From Strongylocentrotus purpuratus (taxonomy: Eukaryota; Echinodermata; Echinoidea; Camarodonta; Strongylocentrotidae): a stretch of DNA of 64,000 bases. Shown here one piece after another: positions 34,033-45,815 of the stretch. The stretch spans positions 18,454,412 through 18,518,411 of the forward strand of contig NW_022145594.1 of assembly GCF_000002235.5 (NCBI RefSeq). Direction: 5' to 3'. The notes under the pieces are model-generated. The model did not search any database, was not told where the DNA came from, and saw nothing but the letters and a program-made list of their open reading frames with translations. The first letter of the stretch is position 1. The number at the start of each line of letters is the position of its first letter. The position numbers and the translations under genes are program-made.

Positions 34033-35620
34033 GGTCAATGTCGCTATTCATAAGGTCCGCTATTCATAAGGTCCGCTATTCATAAGGTCCGTTATTCATA
34101 AGGACCGCTATTCATAAGGACCGCTTTTCATAATTGGAGAAAAGGGTCATTATTCATCAGGTTTATTATTCATTAGGACCGCTATTCATAATCAGAGAAG
34201 AGGGTCGGTATTCATAATACGAGAAGAGGGTCGCTATTCATAATGCAAAATCGGGGTCGTTATTCATAAGGGTCGCTATTCATAATAGAAGAAGAGGGTC
34301 GCTATTCATAATAGGAGAAGAGGGTCGCTATTCATAATACGAAATGAGGGTCGCTATTCATAACGGGAGAAGAGGGTCGCTATTCATAATAGGAGAAGAG
34401 GGTCGCTATTCATAATAGGAGAAGAGGGTCGCTATTCATAATAGGAGAAGAGGGTCGCTATTCATAATACGAAATGAGGGTCGCTATTCATAACGGGAGA
34501 AGAGGGTCGCTATTCATAATAGGAGAAGAGGGTCGCTATTCATAATACGAAATGAGGTTCGCTATTCATAATAGGAGAAGAGGTTCGCTATTAATAATAC
34601 GAAATGAGGTTCGCTATTCATAATAGGAGAAGAGGGTCGCTATTCATAATAGGAGTAGAGGGTCGCTATTCATAATACGAAATGAGGTTCGCTATTCATA
34701 ATAGGAGAAAAGGGTCGCTATTCATAATACGAAATGAGGTTCGCTATTCATAATAGGAGAAGAGGGTCGCTATTCATAATAGAAGAAGAGGGTCGCTATT
34801 CATAATACGAAATGAGGGTCGGTATTCATAACGGGAGAAGAGGGTCGCTATTCATAATAGGAGAAGAGGGTCGCTATTCATAATACGAAATGAGGTTCGC
34901 TATTCATAATAGGAGAAGAGGTTCGCTATTAATAATACGAAATGAGGTTCGCTATTCATAATAGGAGAAGAGGGTCGCTATTCATAATACGAAATGAGGT
35001 TCGCTATTCATAATAGGAGAAAAAGGTTCGCTATTCATAATACGAAATGAGGTTCGCTATTCATAATAGGAGAAGAGGGTCACTATTCATAATAGGAGAA
35101 GAGGGTCGCTATTCATAATACGAAATGAGGTTCGCTATTCATAATAGGAGAAGAGGGTCGCTATTCATAATACGAAATGAGGTTCGCTATTCATAATAGG
35201 AGAAGAGGGTCGCTATTCATAATAGGAGAAGAGGGTCGCTATTCATAATACGAAATGAGGTTCGCTATTCATAATAGGAGAAGAGGGTCGCTATTCATAA
35301 TACGAAATGAGGTTCGCTATTCATAATAGGAGAAGAGGGTCGCTATTCATAATAGGAGAAGAGGGTCGCTTTTCATAATACGAAATGAGGTTCGCTATTC
35401 ATAAAAAGAGAAGAGGGTCGCTATTCATACTAGGTGAAGAGGGTCGCTATTCATAATAGGGTCACTATTCATAATACGAAACGAGGTTCGCTATTCATAA
35501 TAGGAGTAGAGGGTCGCTGTTGATATTACGAATGAGGGTCGCTATTCATAATACAGAGTTAGGGTCGCTATTCATAATACGGGATGAGGGTTGTTATTCA
35601 TAAAATGAAATAGGCCTAAG
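34033..35620. repeat. 26-bp satellite, left arm
   Basis: About 60 units. Outer units are variable (AAGGTCCGCTATTCATAAGG). Inner units alternate GGAGAAGAGGGTCGC and CGAAATGAGGTTCGC types in a higher-order pattern. Confidence 0.9.
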
Positions 35621-38049
35621 CAATATCCAAAATGCTCATAACAAATGGAAATATTGGACGGAGGACACCCCTAAAGCGACACATGGCCCTGAATATTTGT
35701 CTTGTTTTTAAGTAGGTTTGAAATTTGTTATCCAATGTTATAAACATAATTGAGAATTTGAATCAATAACATTTGAATCATGAAACATCCTCCAGCCCCG
35801 CCCCCACACCGCCGCCTTCGCCGTTTTGATGACGACTCGGACATTCAGGTAGCGGACCTTAATATTTATTTTCGGGGGGGGGGGGGGGCTGAGGTGGTTT
35901 CCTTATAATATAATTATATGGTCTTGTCACCAAAGAAATTTTCTTAAGTTTGACTATCAGTTGAGGGGAGGGGGGGGGGGGGGGTTCGCACAAGGGGGAC
36001 AAATTACGATAGGATTATGTGTGTGTTATGTTTCCCTTTTTTGTCACCACTGGAACAGGGAAAATGTATTAGCTAGATTAAGGAAATGTATTTTTATATA
36101 ATTATCAAAGCTTCAAAGAAAATATAGACCTACTTAAAAAAAAGACATAATAAAGGGGACGCCACCGTTTGCATAATGCTTTACGGTCGCAAAATCGTAT
36201 CTTATTTGACTTTAAATCTTGAAAATCTTACTTCCTTACTTATGAGGAGAAAAAATAATCGTGCAATATTATATATTTACGAAAAGCTTGAATATTGTAT
36301 AATTATAATCTAACTCTCTACAACCAGGGGCGTCGCTAAGGGGGGGGGGTGTGGGGTGCGACAACCCCACCTGTCAAGATATTGTCGGTAAAATTGCGCT
36401 GCTGTCGGGAAAATGAGAAAAGGGGGAGGGGAAAAAGGAGAGGGAAAGGGAAAGAAAAGAAAAGAAAAGGAAAAGAAAGGAAAGAAAGGAAAGAGAAGAG
36501 AAGAAAGAAAGAGAAAAAAGACAAAGACGAAGGAGGAAAGAAAGGAAAAGGAGCAAAAAGAAAGAAAAGGAGCAAAAGAAAAAGGGGATTAAAGAGAAAG
36601 AGAGAGAGAGGGGTATGTTTGGTGGAGTCGCCACGTCGAGGGAGCAAGAAAGATACGCATATATAATTTTGTTGCTGTGTCGGGTCCGCTGTGTCGGTAT
36701 TCTTGCTCGATCTTCGTATACTATATTTATGTAGAAGTTTGAAGTCGGTGAGATGTATTATGTCGGTAATTTTTTTTCCCTTACGAAGTGTGACTTTTTA
36801 TCGGATAAAGAAACATTTTTGAGAATTCAGACAATGATTAAGAATCGCCCGAATCGTCCGAATCGTCTTCTTTGTCTAATATTTTAATGAAACGTTAAAG
36901 CTTCGGCGCTTTAACGGGTTATTTTCGTTTCTTTTTTTCTTCATTTTCTGAATGCATTTCATGAACTAATGTAGATGAAATGAAATGAATGAATGTTGAT
37001 GATGTGGGAGGAAAAAGGAGTTACCTAAAAGTCATTTCGAATATACTGAAATAACTTTACATCTATCACTGTACGTCCCATATAATGTACATTAAACACT
37101 CATTAAATGTCGTGGGGAGTTAAAAAAAAAAGTAGAGCAGCAAGCCACATTCCCCAATACGCGCATACCTCCTAGTTAATTTCAAACAGCTCATCAATAT
37201 GTAAGACCTGAAATGACCTCAATGCAAGCAAGCACATGCATCTTACTAGGTAAACCATCTGCAAGTAAAGCATTATACAATGTACTGGGTCATCATGGAA
37301 GTTCTAGAAAACAACAGGGGATGGATCAAAACAAGCTTTGAAGGGCACTTATACGGGGGAAAATGAATTCAGACAAGGATTAAGAGTAGTGAACGGTACA
37401 ACGAATCGTCTTCTTTCTCTAATATTTTAATGGAACGTCAAAGCTTCCGCGCTTCGCACGCGAAGGGGGGGGGTTGAAAATAATTTAGCTCCTGGCCCCG
37501 GATTTATAGGGTTAAATTTGTAGACATTGGGACATTGGCATTAACATATATATATATGTTAATATATAATTGGTAGCTATTTTTGTCGGAATTCGGTGGC
37601 CTCTCACCCCCCCCCCCCCCACCTCAAACTGAAAAAGGTCTAGCGACGCCCCTGCCTACTACCCCCTTTTTGTCGCTTCCATCCTTTGCTGAAGGTAAGG
37701 GACATGATAGATCAACCCCTTGATGGCAACACTGCTACAACCCAACCGCACCCCCCCCCCGTGAAACACAAACAGTCTACGCCATCTATGAACTAATTGG
37801 ACGAGAATTGTCAGTAATATGTACTTGTACCACGGAAATACTGCAGGGAGGGAAGGCCGAATGGTCGGACTGATGGGGGGGGGGGCACGCCTTTTTCTTT
37901 TCTTTTGTTCAGAAATGTTTTCAATATGTTTTCAATAAATGTTTTCTACAAATATTCGGGGCCATGTGGCCCCCTCCCGCCTACGCTACAGCCGTGGGGT
38001 ATCCCCTATCCATCATTTCGCCTACTGATGTTTATTGTTTATTTAATTT
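35621..38049. other. Spacer of the foldback element
   Basis: About 1.1 kb of its own sequence plus the hAT-like insertion at 36325-37654. Poly-G tracts lie near 35875 and 35970. No open frame resembles a transposase. Confidence 0.6.
36325..37654. mobile_element. hAT-like non-autonomous element (CAGGGGCGTCGCTA ends)
   Basis: CAGGGGCGTCGCTA at 36325 and its perfect inverse TAGCGACGCCCCTG at 37641-37654. The flanks TCTACAAC and CCTACTAC match at six of eight positions, fitting a decayed 8-bp hAT duplication. Inside are a purine tract (36411-36615) and two copies of the roughly 115-bp unit (36825-36920 and 37365-37470) that elsewhere forms the long arrays. It inserted into the spacer of the foldback element. 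Confidence 0.65.
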
Positions 38050-39651
38050 ACATTTTTTATGAATAGCAACCCTTATACCGTATTATGAATAGCGACCCTC
38101 ATTTCGTATTATGAATAGCGACCCTAACTCTGTATGATGAATAGCGACCCTCATTCCGTATTATGAACAGCGAACCTCATTTCATATTATGAATAGCGAC
38201 CCTCATTTCGTATTATAAATAGCGAACCTCTAGTCGTATTATGTATAGCGACTATCATTCCTTATTATGAAAAGCGAACCTCTAGTCCTATGATGAATAG
38301 CGACCCTCATTTCGTATTATGAATAGCGACCCTCACTTCATATTATGAATAGCGAACCTCATTTTGTATTATGAATAGCGACCCTCTTCTCCTATTATGA
38401 ATAGCGACCCTCATTTCGTATTATAAATAGCGACCCTCTTCTCCTATTATGAATAGCGACCCTCTTCTCCTATTATGAATAGCGACCCTCATTTCGTATT
38501 GTGAATAGCGACCCTCTTCTCCTATTATGAATAGCGACCCTCTTCTCCTATTATGAATAGCGACCCTCATTTCGTATTATGAATAGCGACCCTCTTCTCC
38601 TATTATGAATAGCGACCCTCTTCTCCTATTATGAATAGCGACCCTCATTTCGTATTATGAATAGCGACCCTCTTCTCCTATTATGAATAGCGACCCTCTT
38701 CTCCTATTATGAATAGCGACCATCTTCTCCTATTATGAATAGCGACCCTCATTTCGTATTATGAATAGCGAACCCTCTTCTCCTATTATGAATAGCGACC
38801 CTCTTCTCCTATTATGAATAGCGACCCTCTTCTCCTATTATGAATAGCGAACCTCATTTCGTATTATGAATAGCGACCCTCTTCTCCTATTATGAATAGC
38901 GACCCTCTTCTCCTATTATGAATAGCGATCCTCATTTCGTATTATGAATAGCGACCCTCTTCTCCTATTATGAATAGCGACCCTCTTCTCCTATTATGAA
39001 TAGCGACCCTCTTCTCCTATTATGAATAGCGACCCTCATTTCGTATTATGAATAGCGACCCTCTTCTCCTATTATGAATAGCGACCCTCTTCTCCTATTA
39101 TGAATAGCGAACCTCATTTCGTATTATGAATAGCGACCCTCTTCTCCTATTATGAATAGCGACCCTCTTCTCCTATTATGAATAGCGATCCTCATTTCGT
39201 ATTATGAATAGCGACCCTCTTCTCCTATTATGAATAGCGACCCTCTTCTCCTATTATGAATAGCGACCCTCTTCTCCTATTATGAATAGCGACCCTCATT
39301 TCGTATTATGAATAGCGACCCTCTTCTCCTATTATGAATAGCGACCCTCATTTCGTATTATGAATAGCGACCCTCTTCCCGTGTTATGAATAGCGACCCT
39401 TATAAGTAATGAACCTAATTTTGTATTATGAATAGCAACCCTCTCGTCGTATTATGAATAGCGACCCTGATTTCACGTTATGAATAGCGGTCCTTATGAT
39501 TAACGAACCTTATTTCTTTATGAATAGTGACTCTCTTTTGCCATTATGAATAGCGGACCAGGAAGTACGGGAAATTACACGTTATGAATAACGGTCCTTA
39601 TGAATAGCGGACCTTATGAATAGCGGTCCTTATTAATAGCGAATAGACCCG
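38050..39651. repeat. 26-bp satellite, right arm (inverted)
   Basis: About 60 units of ATTATGAATAGCGACCCTCT-TCTCCT, the inverse of the left arm. Both major unit variants are present, and outer units again become irregular and read GCGGTCCTTATGAATAGCGG. Confidence 0.9.
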
Positions 39652-39657
39652 AGCGAT

Positions 39658-40300
39658 GCGCGGAAGCTTTTACATTTCATTAAATTATTAGAGAAAGAAT
39701 ACGATTCGTTGTACCGTCATCGACTCGTTATCCTTGTCTGAAATGAGCTTCCCCCCCCTCTCCCCCTCTCCCGCGCAAAGCGCGGAAGCTTTGACATTTC
39801 AATAAATTATTAGAGAAAGAAGACGATTCGTTGTACCGTTCTCGACTCTTAACCCTTGTCTGAATTGAGTTCCCCCCCCCCCTCACGCGCAAAGCGCCAA
39901 AGCTTTGACGTTTCATTAAATTATAAGGGAAAGGAGACGATTCTTTGTACCATTCTCAACTCCTTGTCTAAATTCAGTTTTCCCCTGCCCGCGCATAGCG
40001 CGTAAGCTTTGGCGGTTCATTAAATTATTAGAGGAAGAAGACGAATCGTTGTACCATTAACGTCTCTTAATCCTTGTTTGAATTCAGTTTTCCCCTTCCC
40101 GCGCGCGGAAACTTTGACGTTTCATTAAACTATCAGACAAAGAAGACGATTCGTTTTACCATTCTCGACTCCCAATCCTTTTCTGAATTCAGTTGCCCCC
40201 CTCCCGAGCGATGCGCGGAAGCTTTTACATTTCATTAAATTATTAGAGAAAGAAGACGATTCGTTGTACCGTTCTCGACTTGTCAGAATTTTCAAAAATG
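39658..40300. repeat. About 115-bp tandem array, reverse orientation (right part)
   Basis: Continues the array after the foldback. The segment 39658-40212 repeats 33590-34032 in order, including the same variant bases (AAGGGAAAGGAGACGATTCT), and contains the foldback's empty site. Confidence 0.85.
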
Positions 40301-40479
40301 TTTCTTTGTCTGCTCCTTTTTCGTCCTATGTCATCTTACTGCCCCTACCGCCTCTGGCTACGCGCCTGCTTTAAAGGGAAAATGAAACAATCATGATTGT
40401 GATGGCACACAATTAGGTTAGTAGAAATGAAATGGAAAAAAGATCTATTACACCAACCATGGATAAATCACGGCCGGGA

Positions 40480-40710
40480 GCGTCATAGTTTTGTGTTATC
40501 GGGCGAGGGCCGCGGCCGGCCGGGGCGTAGCGACCAAGCGAGATTTTTTCAATGTTGAATGCTGAAATTATGCATTCTAGAAAATCCCTGAGCCCAATAT
40601 GTACGTTCTTTTCGCTATATTTCTTTCTAGCTATATTTCTAAATTTCCTGGGGGACGTGTCCCCCTATCAGACCCAGGATTGCCGCCCCTGTCCATGATT
40701 ACTACCAACA
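40480..40710. repeat. GC-rich interspersed repeat
   Basis: GGGGCGTAGCGACCAAGCGA resembles the GCGAGGGAGCGTAG motif of 10440-10680. The right end GGATTGCCGCCCCTG resembles hAT-like element ends. Boundaries are uncertain. Confidence 0.35.
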
Positions 40711-40959
40711 TGAGTTCAAATACAAGCACAAGCGAGCTGGTATGAGCTGAATCCAAATGAAGGGCAAAATAAGAGTTGTGAAGCGGCCCTACCGTTAATT
40801 TAGAATTTGACTGTTGAGTATATAACTTCTATTTAAAAGACACCCAAAATATTGTGCCCTTTCAAATTTCTCACTTCAGAGTGATGACCTTTGTAGTGCA
40901 GGGGCTGTTCTTAACGTTTAACTTTGAATCCGCGGCTCGAGATTTTATGCGGCCGGCCC

Positions 40960-41184
40960 GCCCCCCCCTCTATTCAATAATTTCGTTATCTTTTCTCTTC
41001 TCTTTTCTTTTCTCTTCTTTTTTCCTTTCTCTCCTCCTTTCTTTTCTCTTCTCCTTTTTTTCTCCTCTTCTCTTTTCTTTTTTCTCTTCTTTTCTTCCTC
41101 TTTTTTTTGTCTTCCTTTTTTTTGCGCCGCCAATAGGGGGGGGGGGGCCGCGGCCGTTTCGCCCCCCCCTGGATCCGCCACTGA
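40960..41184 (-). mobile_element. CAGTGGCGGATCCAGG element with polypyrimidine body
   Basis: On the minus strand it starts CAGTGGCGGATCCAGGGGGG (ending at 41182). The body from about 40985 to 41120 is nearly pure pyrimidine on the plus strand. The other end is not clear. It is related to the small element at 7004. Confidence 0.45.
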
Positions 41185-42379
41185 TATAGTGTGAAGAAAT
41201 TATTTCATCTGGATTATATGTTTGTCACGAGCTGACAAAAAAAAATGAGGGGGGAACTCGATGATAATTCATCATTTGAAGGTTTACAAAAATGTCCATG
41301 GGTTATATGCACCCTTTCTCATCAATGTCCTTATGACACATGCCTCCTTTTCCTTTCTTGTAAGTACCCTTTTCCTACTGATAGGTGCCCTTTTCCTTTT
41401 TTAATGATTCCCATTTTCTCTCTTTCTCTCCGAAAATTATCTTCTGCAAGGTTTGTTCCATTGACTGAACAACCTCTTGCAATTCCTTTCTGTCTCACTT
41501 TCAGTCGTACTTGTTACCACTCATTTGCATTCCCTCGTTATCAACTACGATCAACCATTCCATATTCACTCCATTACTGTCCACATTTCAATTGGATTCT
41601 CTTCACTCTACCTTTTGCAGCCTTTGCAGAAGCTTTGCTAGAAGTAGAACATTTTTAATTTAGGGTTAGCATTTTATTCAAGTTTTCTAACTTGAAAAAA
41701 GGAAAGTGAACCATTGTTTAATTTCAATATCTTGACATAATTTTTTTTTTTAAAGACAATTGAATTTAACACTAGAAATTTTTAATTGGTTTGCCCCCCC
41801 CCCCTAAAAAAAACACACAACACCACCACCGAAGTGGTACCAGGGTTTTTGTTAGGAGGCCATGTCCTGTATAATTTTTATTTTTAAGAATAGTTTTCTC
41901 TTTTTTTAATTAACTTTACATTGGTATACCGTTAATTTCACTGGGGAAACAACCCCCCCTCCCATTAACAATCAACACTGCCGTTACTTCTACCAACACT
42001 GCCGTTACTTCTATCAACACTAATGCTATAATTCAAAACTTTTCACTTTCTAAGTCCTTCTAATATAAACATATAATCATATGTGTACACTATTGCAACC
42101 CGTTACATGGGCCATGCAATAACAGCACCAGGAAGAGGATAGCAAGCCCCCCCCCCCCGTCCATAGAGGTAAATGAATTTCAACAAGTATAATTATAATT
42201 AAAATATCATTAATTAATTCAATCTTTGATATGGACTGATAGATCTTTATCACTCAAATTTCAAGGAGAATCTTTCTGCCCAGTCCTCAGTTTCATCTTA
42301 TAAGATGGTAGTTTACATTGTTAGAATTTTAATGTTTATTCATTGAGGATTAGTTATCTTTAATTATTTCTACGTTGAC
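41185..42379. other. No gene seen
   Basis: A 137-residue open frame at 41245-41658 lacks any recognised domain and has no conserved context. The rest is AT-rich with short C runs. Confidence 0.35.
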
Positions 42380-42608
42380 AAGATATTAAACTTCATTGGC
42401 TTTATTGAATGTGGTATTCTACAAACATATAATACAAATAATAAATAAATATCATGTAAATATTCCAGTTTAAACCCATCTCTATTGTACTCTTTCATAA
42501 TATGAGGGTGTCATCTTTAAGACGTAGTCCCGTGTAGATGTCTTCTGCATTCATCACTAAAGTTGTAGCCTAGTTTTCAGAAGAAAGGGCTGTAGTGATA
42601 ACCCAAGT
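42380..42608 (-). other. Candidate last exon with poly(A) signal
   Basis: On the minus strand an acceptor (TTTTTCCATTCAACAG) precedes 42608. If joined to the exon at 44890-44945, the frame continues LGLSLQPFLLKTRLQL and stops. AATAAA lies at 42406-42401 (on the minus strand), so cleavage near 42380 is expected. The signals are good but the product is not recognisable. Confidence 0.35.
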
Positions 42609-43979
42609 CTGTTGAATGGAAAAATGAAATAAGATATAAGAAAATCAATGACGACTAATAACACACACCCTGATACCTGCTCAGAAAAAGGAAGGATTGA
42701 AATTCACTTGGGGTTCTATTGGGCAAACCGAAACTATTTTTCGTACAAGACTAGTTTCTGACCACATTTTAGATTATTTCTGATGATCCCATTGAGACGA
42801 TAGGACTGCTGGAGTTTGGTTCAGACAAGGTATGAAATAAGTAATACAATGTACTTGTGATGTAAACTCGTGCTCATTATTGAATAATACTCGGTTAAAG
42901 GTAAAACAAAGTTTTACGAAATTTTGAAAATTGGGTGGATAGTGATTCTTTACAATTTTGATATATTTGAATGCCCCTGTGGATGTATTATAAGCACTAG
43001 AAAACTTAGCCTCTAAAACACTTCTGCTTTCGAGAAAAATTGAATATAAATATTTACTGGTGCTCCCGGTAAATTTTGATAAATTTCAAATGGTAGCTGC
43101 GACCATGAAAATCTCAGAATATGTAGATGTGATATATATCTTCCAAACGAGAATAGCAAATTGGTCGATTTTAGTCAAGAAAAATTTATATCTTGACCTT
43201 GAGAGGAAGCAATACAACATAAAGAGTTTATTATTTACAATTTCATAATTTTAGACTCGATTACAACCGCGACAACGATCACTGAATATTGTAGGATCTC
43301 ATATGCGTCCAATATGTTCATTTGAACCAAATTTATGACCCCATACTAAAACTGTGTATTACCTTTAAGTATGGGACATAAAATGACCAAACAACTTGGA
43401 CCAGAGAATATACTGGAAATAATGCTACTGAAACACACGTAACGTAGACTTATATTTCATCTATATTGACATTTAATTTTTAATCTAAATCACAATTGTG
43501 ATATTCAGTGAATTATTCTTTTACATGTCAACTGACAATGAAAAATATCTTCGTCAGATCTATAATTTTCTGCATGACATGTGTTCCACAAAAGTTTATT
43601 GGGGTACCTACATGTATATTAGCACACTTGCTCGTATGAAGTGTAGTAGGCCCGCATCTCTAGATATGATCCCGTCAATATCTCTTCTTTGTTCCTCTCC
43701 TGAGTTTGTAAACCAGCATGCCTTCATCACCCACTGTAGAGAAGCATCATCCTACATGACAGAGAACAAAGTAGGTACTTCAATTTAAAACTGATACTAA
43801 TGGATACATATCAACCATAATACATCATATAAACAGACTTTCATCTTATGTTGTGTTCTTCTTCATCTTCATTGCTCAAGAAGTGAAAGGAGCCCTTACA
43901 AAAAAGTAATGAGGGGTCCTGTGTTTACCCTACATGTAGTGCTTTGGATGTGGATTAGATATAGCTCTTCTACACACAG

Positions 43980-44199
43980 GCCCGCCCCCCCCCCCCCCCC
44001 ACTCAGGGGTCGGCAGGACCGCATGCGTATTCCCAAAATGTCCAGTAAAGGGGTAGTTTTCACGAAGTCTGGCTCATAGTACACAAAAATCCGGCCCGTA
44101 TTGACTTTACACACCAGACTTAGGGGGGTGTTTTCAAAAGGAGGGAACACGCATACGCATACCCCAAATAAATAACACTGAGTGGGGGGGGGGGCGGGC
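43980..44199. mobile_element. 220-bp inverted-repeat element with C/G-run ends
   Basis: GCCCG, a run of Cs and ACTCAG (43980-44006) pair with CTGAGT, a G run and CGGGC (44178-44199). Adjacent ACACAGG motifs may extend the repeat to GGTCCTGTGT on both sides (43915, 44209). Confidence 0.5.
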
Positions 44200-44269
44200 A
44201 CACAGGACCTCCTTTAAATAAGGACACATTTTCCTTTGTAAACCAAACAAATTAAAGACATCAATATTT

Positions 44270-44676
44270 CTCTTTCCTTATCTTCTTCTCAACCCCACAT
44301 GCAGCTCATCATTTAGTATTTGTTTCTGTACCCTCGATCTCTCACTTCTTTTTGTCATTGTCTACTCTTTGTATAATTATGACCATGTTCTTCTATCTTT
44401 GTCGTGTAAAGTATTGTCTTGTCCCTTTCTCGTCTCTGTTGGCATCCCCATTTTTCTTTCCCCTATTTTGTAGTTCCTTTTGTCATTACAGATTAGTAAA
44501 TTTAATTACTCATTATTCTTAAGTTTCATTTGAGGTGTTCACACTTGTACAAGGATTGCTTTTTAGTGGACCCCTCTGTTTCCAACATGTATTTCTTAAT
44601 TTTTTTTTAAATGCTTATAATTATTTGTAATGTTTTGTTGAAAATGTGAATAAATTTGAAATTGAAATTGAAATTG
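44270..44676 (+). mobile_element. LINE 3' UTR and tail
   Basis: AT/CT-rich sequence ending in GAATAAATTTGAAATTGAAA and further TTGAAA units. This tail type belongs to CR1/L2-like LINEs, as at 1357 and 24020. No coding part remains, so the start is approximate. Confidence 0.4.
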
Positions 44677-44719
44677 TATGCTAGGTGCAGAACTAGAATA
44701 AAATATACCCTCCACTATA

Positions 44720-44835
44720 TACGCTAATAATAATAATAATAATAAAAATGTTACTTATAAAGCGCTCACCACCGAAGTCTCTAAGCGCTATAATTGCAAC
44801 GTCAACTTAGTTCCATTTATTTTTTTAGTGAATTA
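44720..44835 (-). mobile_element. SINE/LINE tail with (ATT)n and AGCGC motifs
   Basis: On the minus strand AGCGCTTAGAGACTTCGG and GAGCGCTTTATAAGTAAC are followed by (ATT)n. Short interspersed elements of many marine invertebrates end in such TATAAAGCGC / AGCGCTTTA blocks. No Pol III promoter boxes are visible in this fragment. Confidence 0.45.
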
Positions 44836-44889
44836 ATACATGTAGGTGATCGTTTAATATTTGTGTGCTAAATAACCTGGTAATTTTAC

Positions 44890-44945
44890 CTGCATGGGAC
44901 TTTCTGCTTCATGTTGTTAACTTCTTTCAGCTCTTTAGTTTCAAT
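44890..44945 (-). other. Candidate 56-bp internal exon
   Basis: The acceptor is preceded by a strong pyrimidine tract (GGTTTTTTCCTTCTTTTTGT-TCCAACAG) and the donor is CAG|GTAAAATT. The exon reads IETKELKEVNMKQKVPC in one frame, hydrophilic and helix-prone. It lies between the candidate first exon and last exon on the same strand. No family was identified. Confidence 0.4.
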
Positions 44946-45549
44946 CTGTTGGAACAAAAAGAAGGAAAAAACCAATACAATAATCAAGGCATCCCTTTCT
45001 CCTTAACAATAAAATAGATCAAGCATAATAGCTATTTTTTATGTCATGGTTGGCCTTATATTTAACATGGTGTGGAAATCAACATTCCTATTTAATGAAC
45101 CACAGTACAAAGTAAAACTAATGGAATATTTAACTTGTACCTCACACAGTGCTTTCTATGGCCTATGAGCACGAAGAAGTACTAAGTAGAATTAGTTTAT
45201 TATAACAAGAAGAGGTGGACTACAGATAAGTAAACATAATTGTGGACTAGGGGTCATTTCTTATACAACGTCCAACAAAAATATATTTATCAACATGAAC
45301 TGCACAATTTGGAAACAAATCTTTAATGTAGACTCCTTATGAATATGAGTTATGACAACTAGACAAGCATCCTGGACCCACACAAAATCTAAACATTAAA
45401 TAAAGAAATCCTAGTTGTTGTTTTTGAATATTTTTATTAATAAGTTCCAGGTTTACATCTAGATCTAGGCCTAAATAAAATAGGGTTTGGAGTTGTTTGA
45501 TTATCCATGGTCACAGATAATTTTGGTCTGAAGTTGACACCACCAATTT

Positions 45550-45735
45550 TTCATTTCATTTCATTTCAAAGACTTTATTTTCTGCAATCAAACAAATCAG
45601 TTATAGATCTAGTCTACAACAAATATGGATAAGGTATGCAAACAATATACAAAATATAGAAACAAATGTATAATACATGAGTAAGAGTAAATTTGTACGT
45701 TGGGCCATAGCGTGTATAATTGCAAATTTGAAATT
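45550..45735 (-). mobile_element. LINE 3' end
   Basis: On the minus strand it ends TTGCAGAAAATAAAGTCTTT followed by GAAATGAAATGAAATG, a CR1/L2-type tail. Only 3' UTR is present. Confidence 0.5.
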
Positions 45736-45739
45736 TAGT

Positions 45740-45815
45740 GTGCTGAAATTTGAAAATCGTGCCGGCCAATATTTTGCTCAGTGGGGGGGGGGGGGGGGGG
45801 GGGGTAGTGAGTACC
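45740..45815. repeat. Short G-run repeat
   Basis: TTTGAAAATCGTGCCGGCC, then GCTCAG, a G run and GGTAGTGAG. The same components occur, rearranged, at about 27523-27596. Probably a small MITE whose ends are unclear. Confidence 0.35.

Larger units (their letters stand above)
34033..39651. mobile_element. TU/FB-like foldback element with 26-bp satellite arms
   Basis: A 5.6-kb element flanked by CGAGCG (34027-34032, 39652-39657). The empty site CCCGAGCGATGCGCGGAAGC survives in the neighbouring array unit at 40203. Ends are GGTCAATGTCGCTATTCATA and (inverse) GGTCTATTCGCTATTAATAA. The arms are tandem TATTCATAATAGGAGAAGAG-GGTCGC units, some with ACGAAATGAG in place of AGGAGAAGAG. They run forward on the left and inverted on the right. 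Foldback elements with arms of short tandem repeats are known as FB in Drosophila and TU in sea urchins. No transposase coding was seen in the spacer. Confidence 0.85.
31202..40370. mobile_element. Compound foldback complex with AGCAGGCGCGT ends
   Basis: AGCAGGCGCGTGGCTAGGGG at 31202 and the inverse of CCTCTGGCTACGCGCCTGCT ending at 40370 pair. Pairing extends inward through GGAGCAGACAAA and TTTTGAAATTC to arrays of the same roughly 115-bp unit in opposite orientation. A central loop (about 32240-32870) and a second, unrelated foldback (34033-39651) lie within. No target duplication is evident, so the two halves could also come from two adjacent copies. Confidence 0.5.

Noticed and set aside
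34033-39651. CRISPR-like regular 26-bp repetition
   Set aside because: Units are contiguous without unique spacers and form inverted arms of one foldback; the genome is animal.
41245-41658. 137-residue open frame
   Set aside because: No domain, no splice signals and no codon pattern distinguishing it from the CT-rich background.
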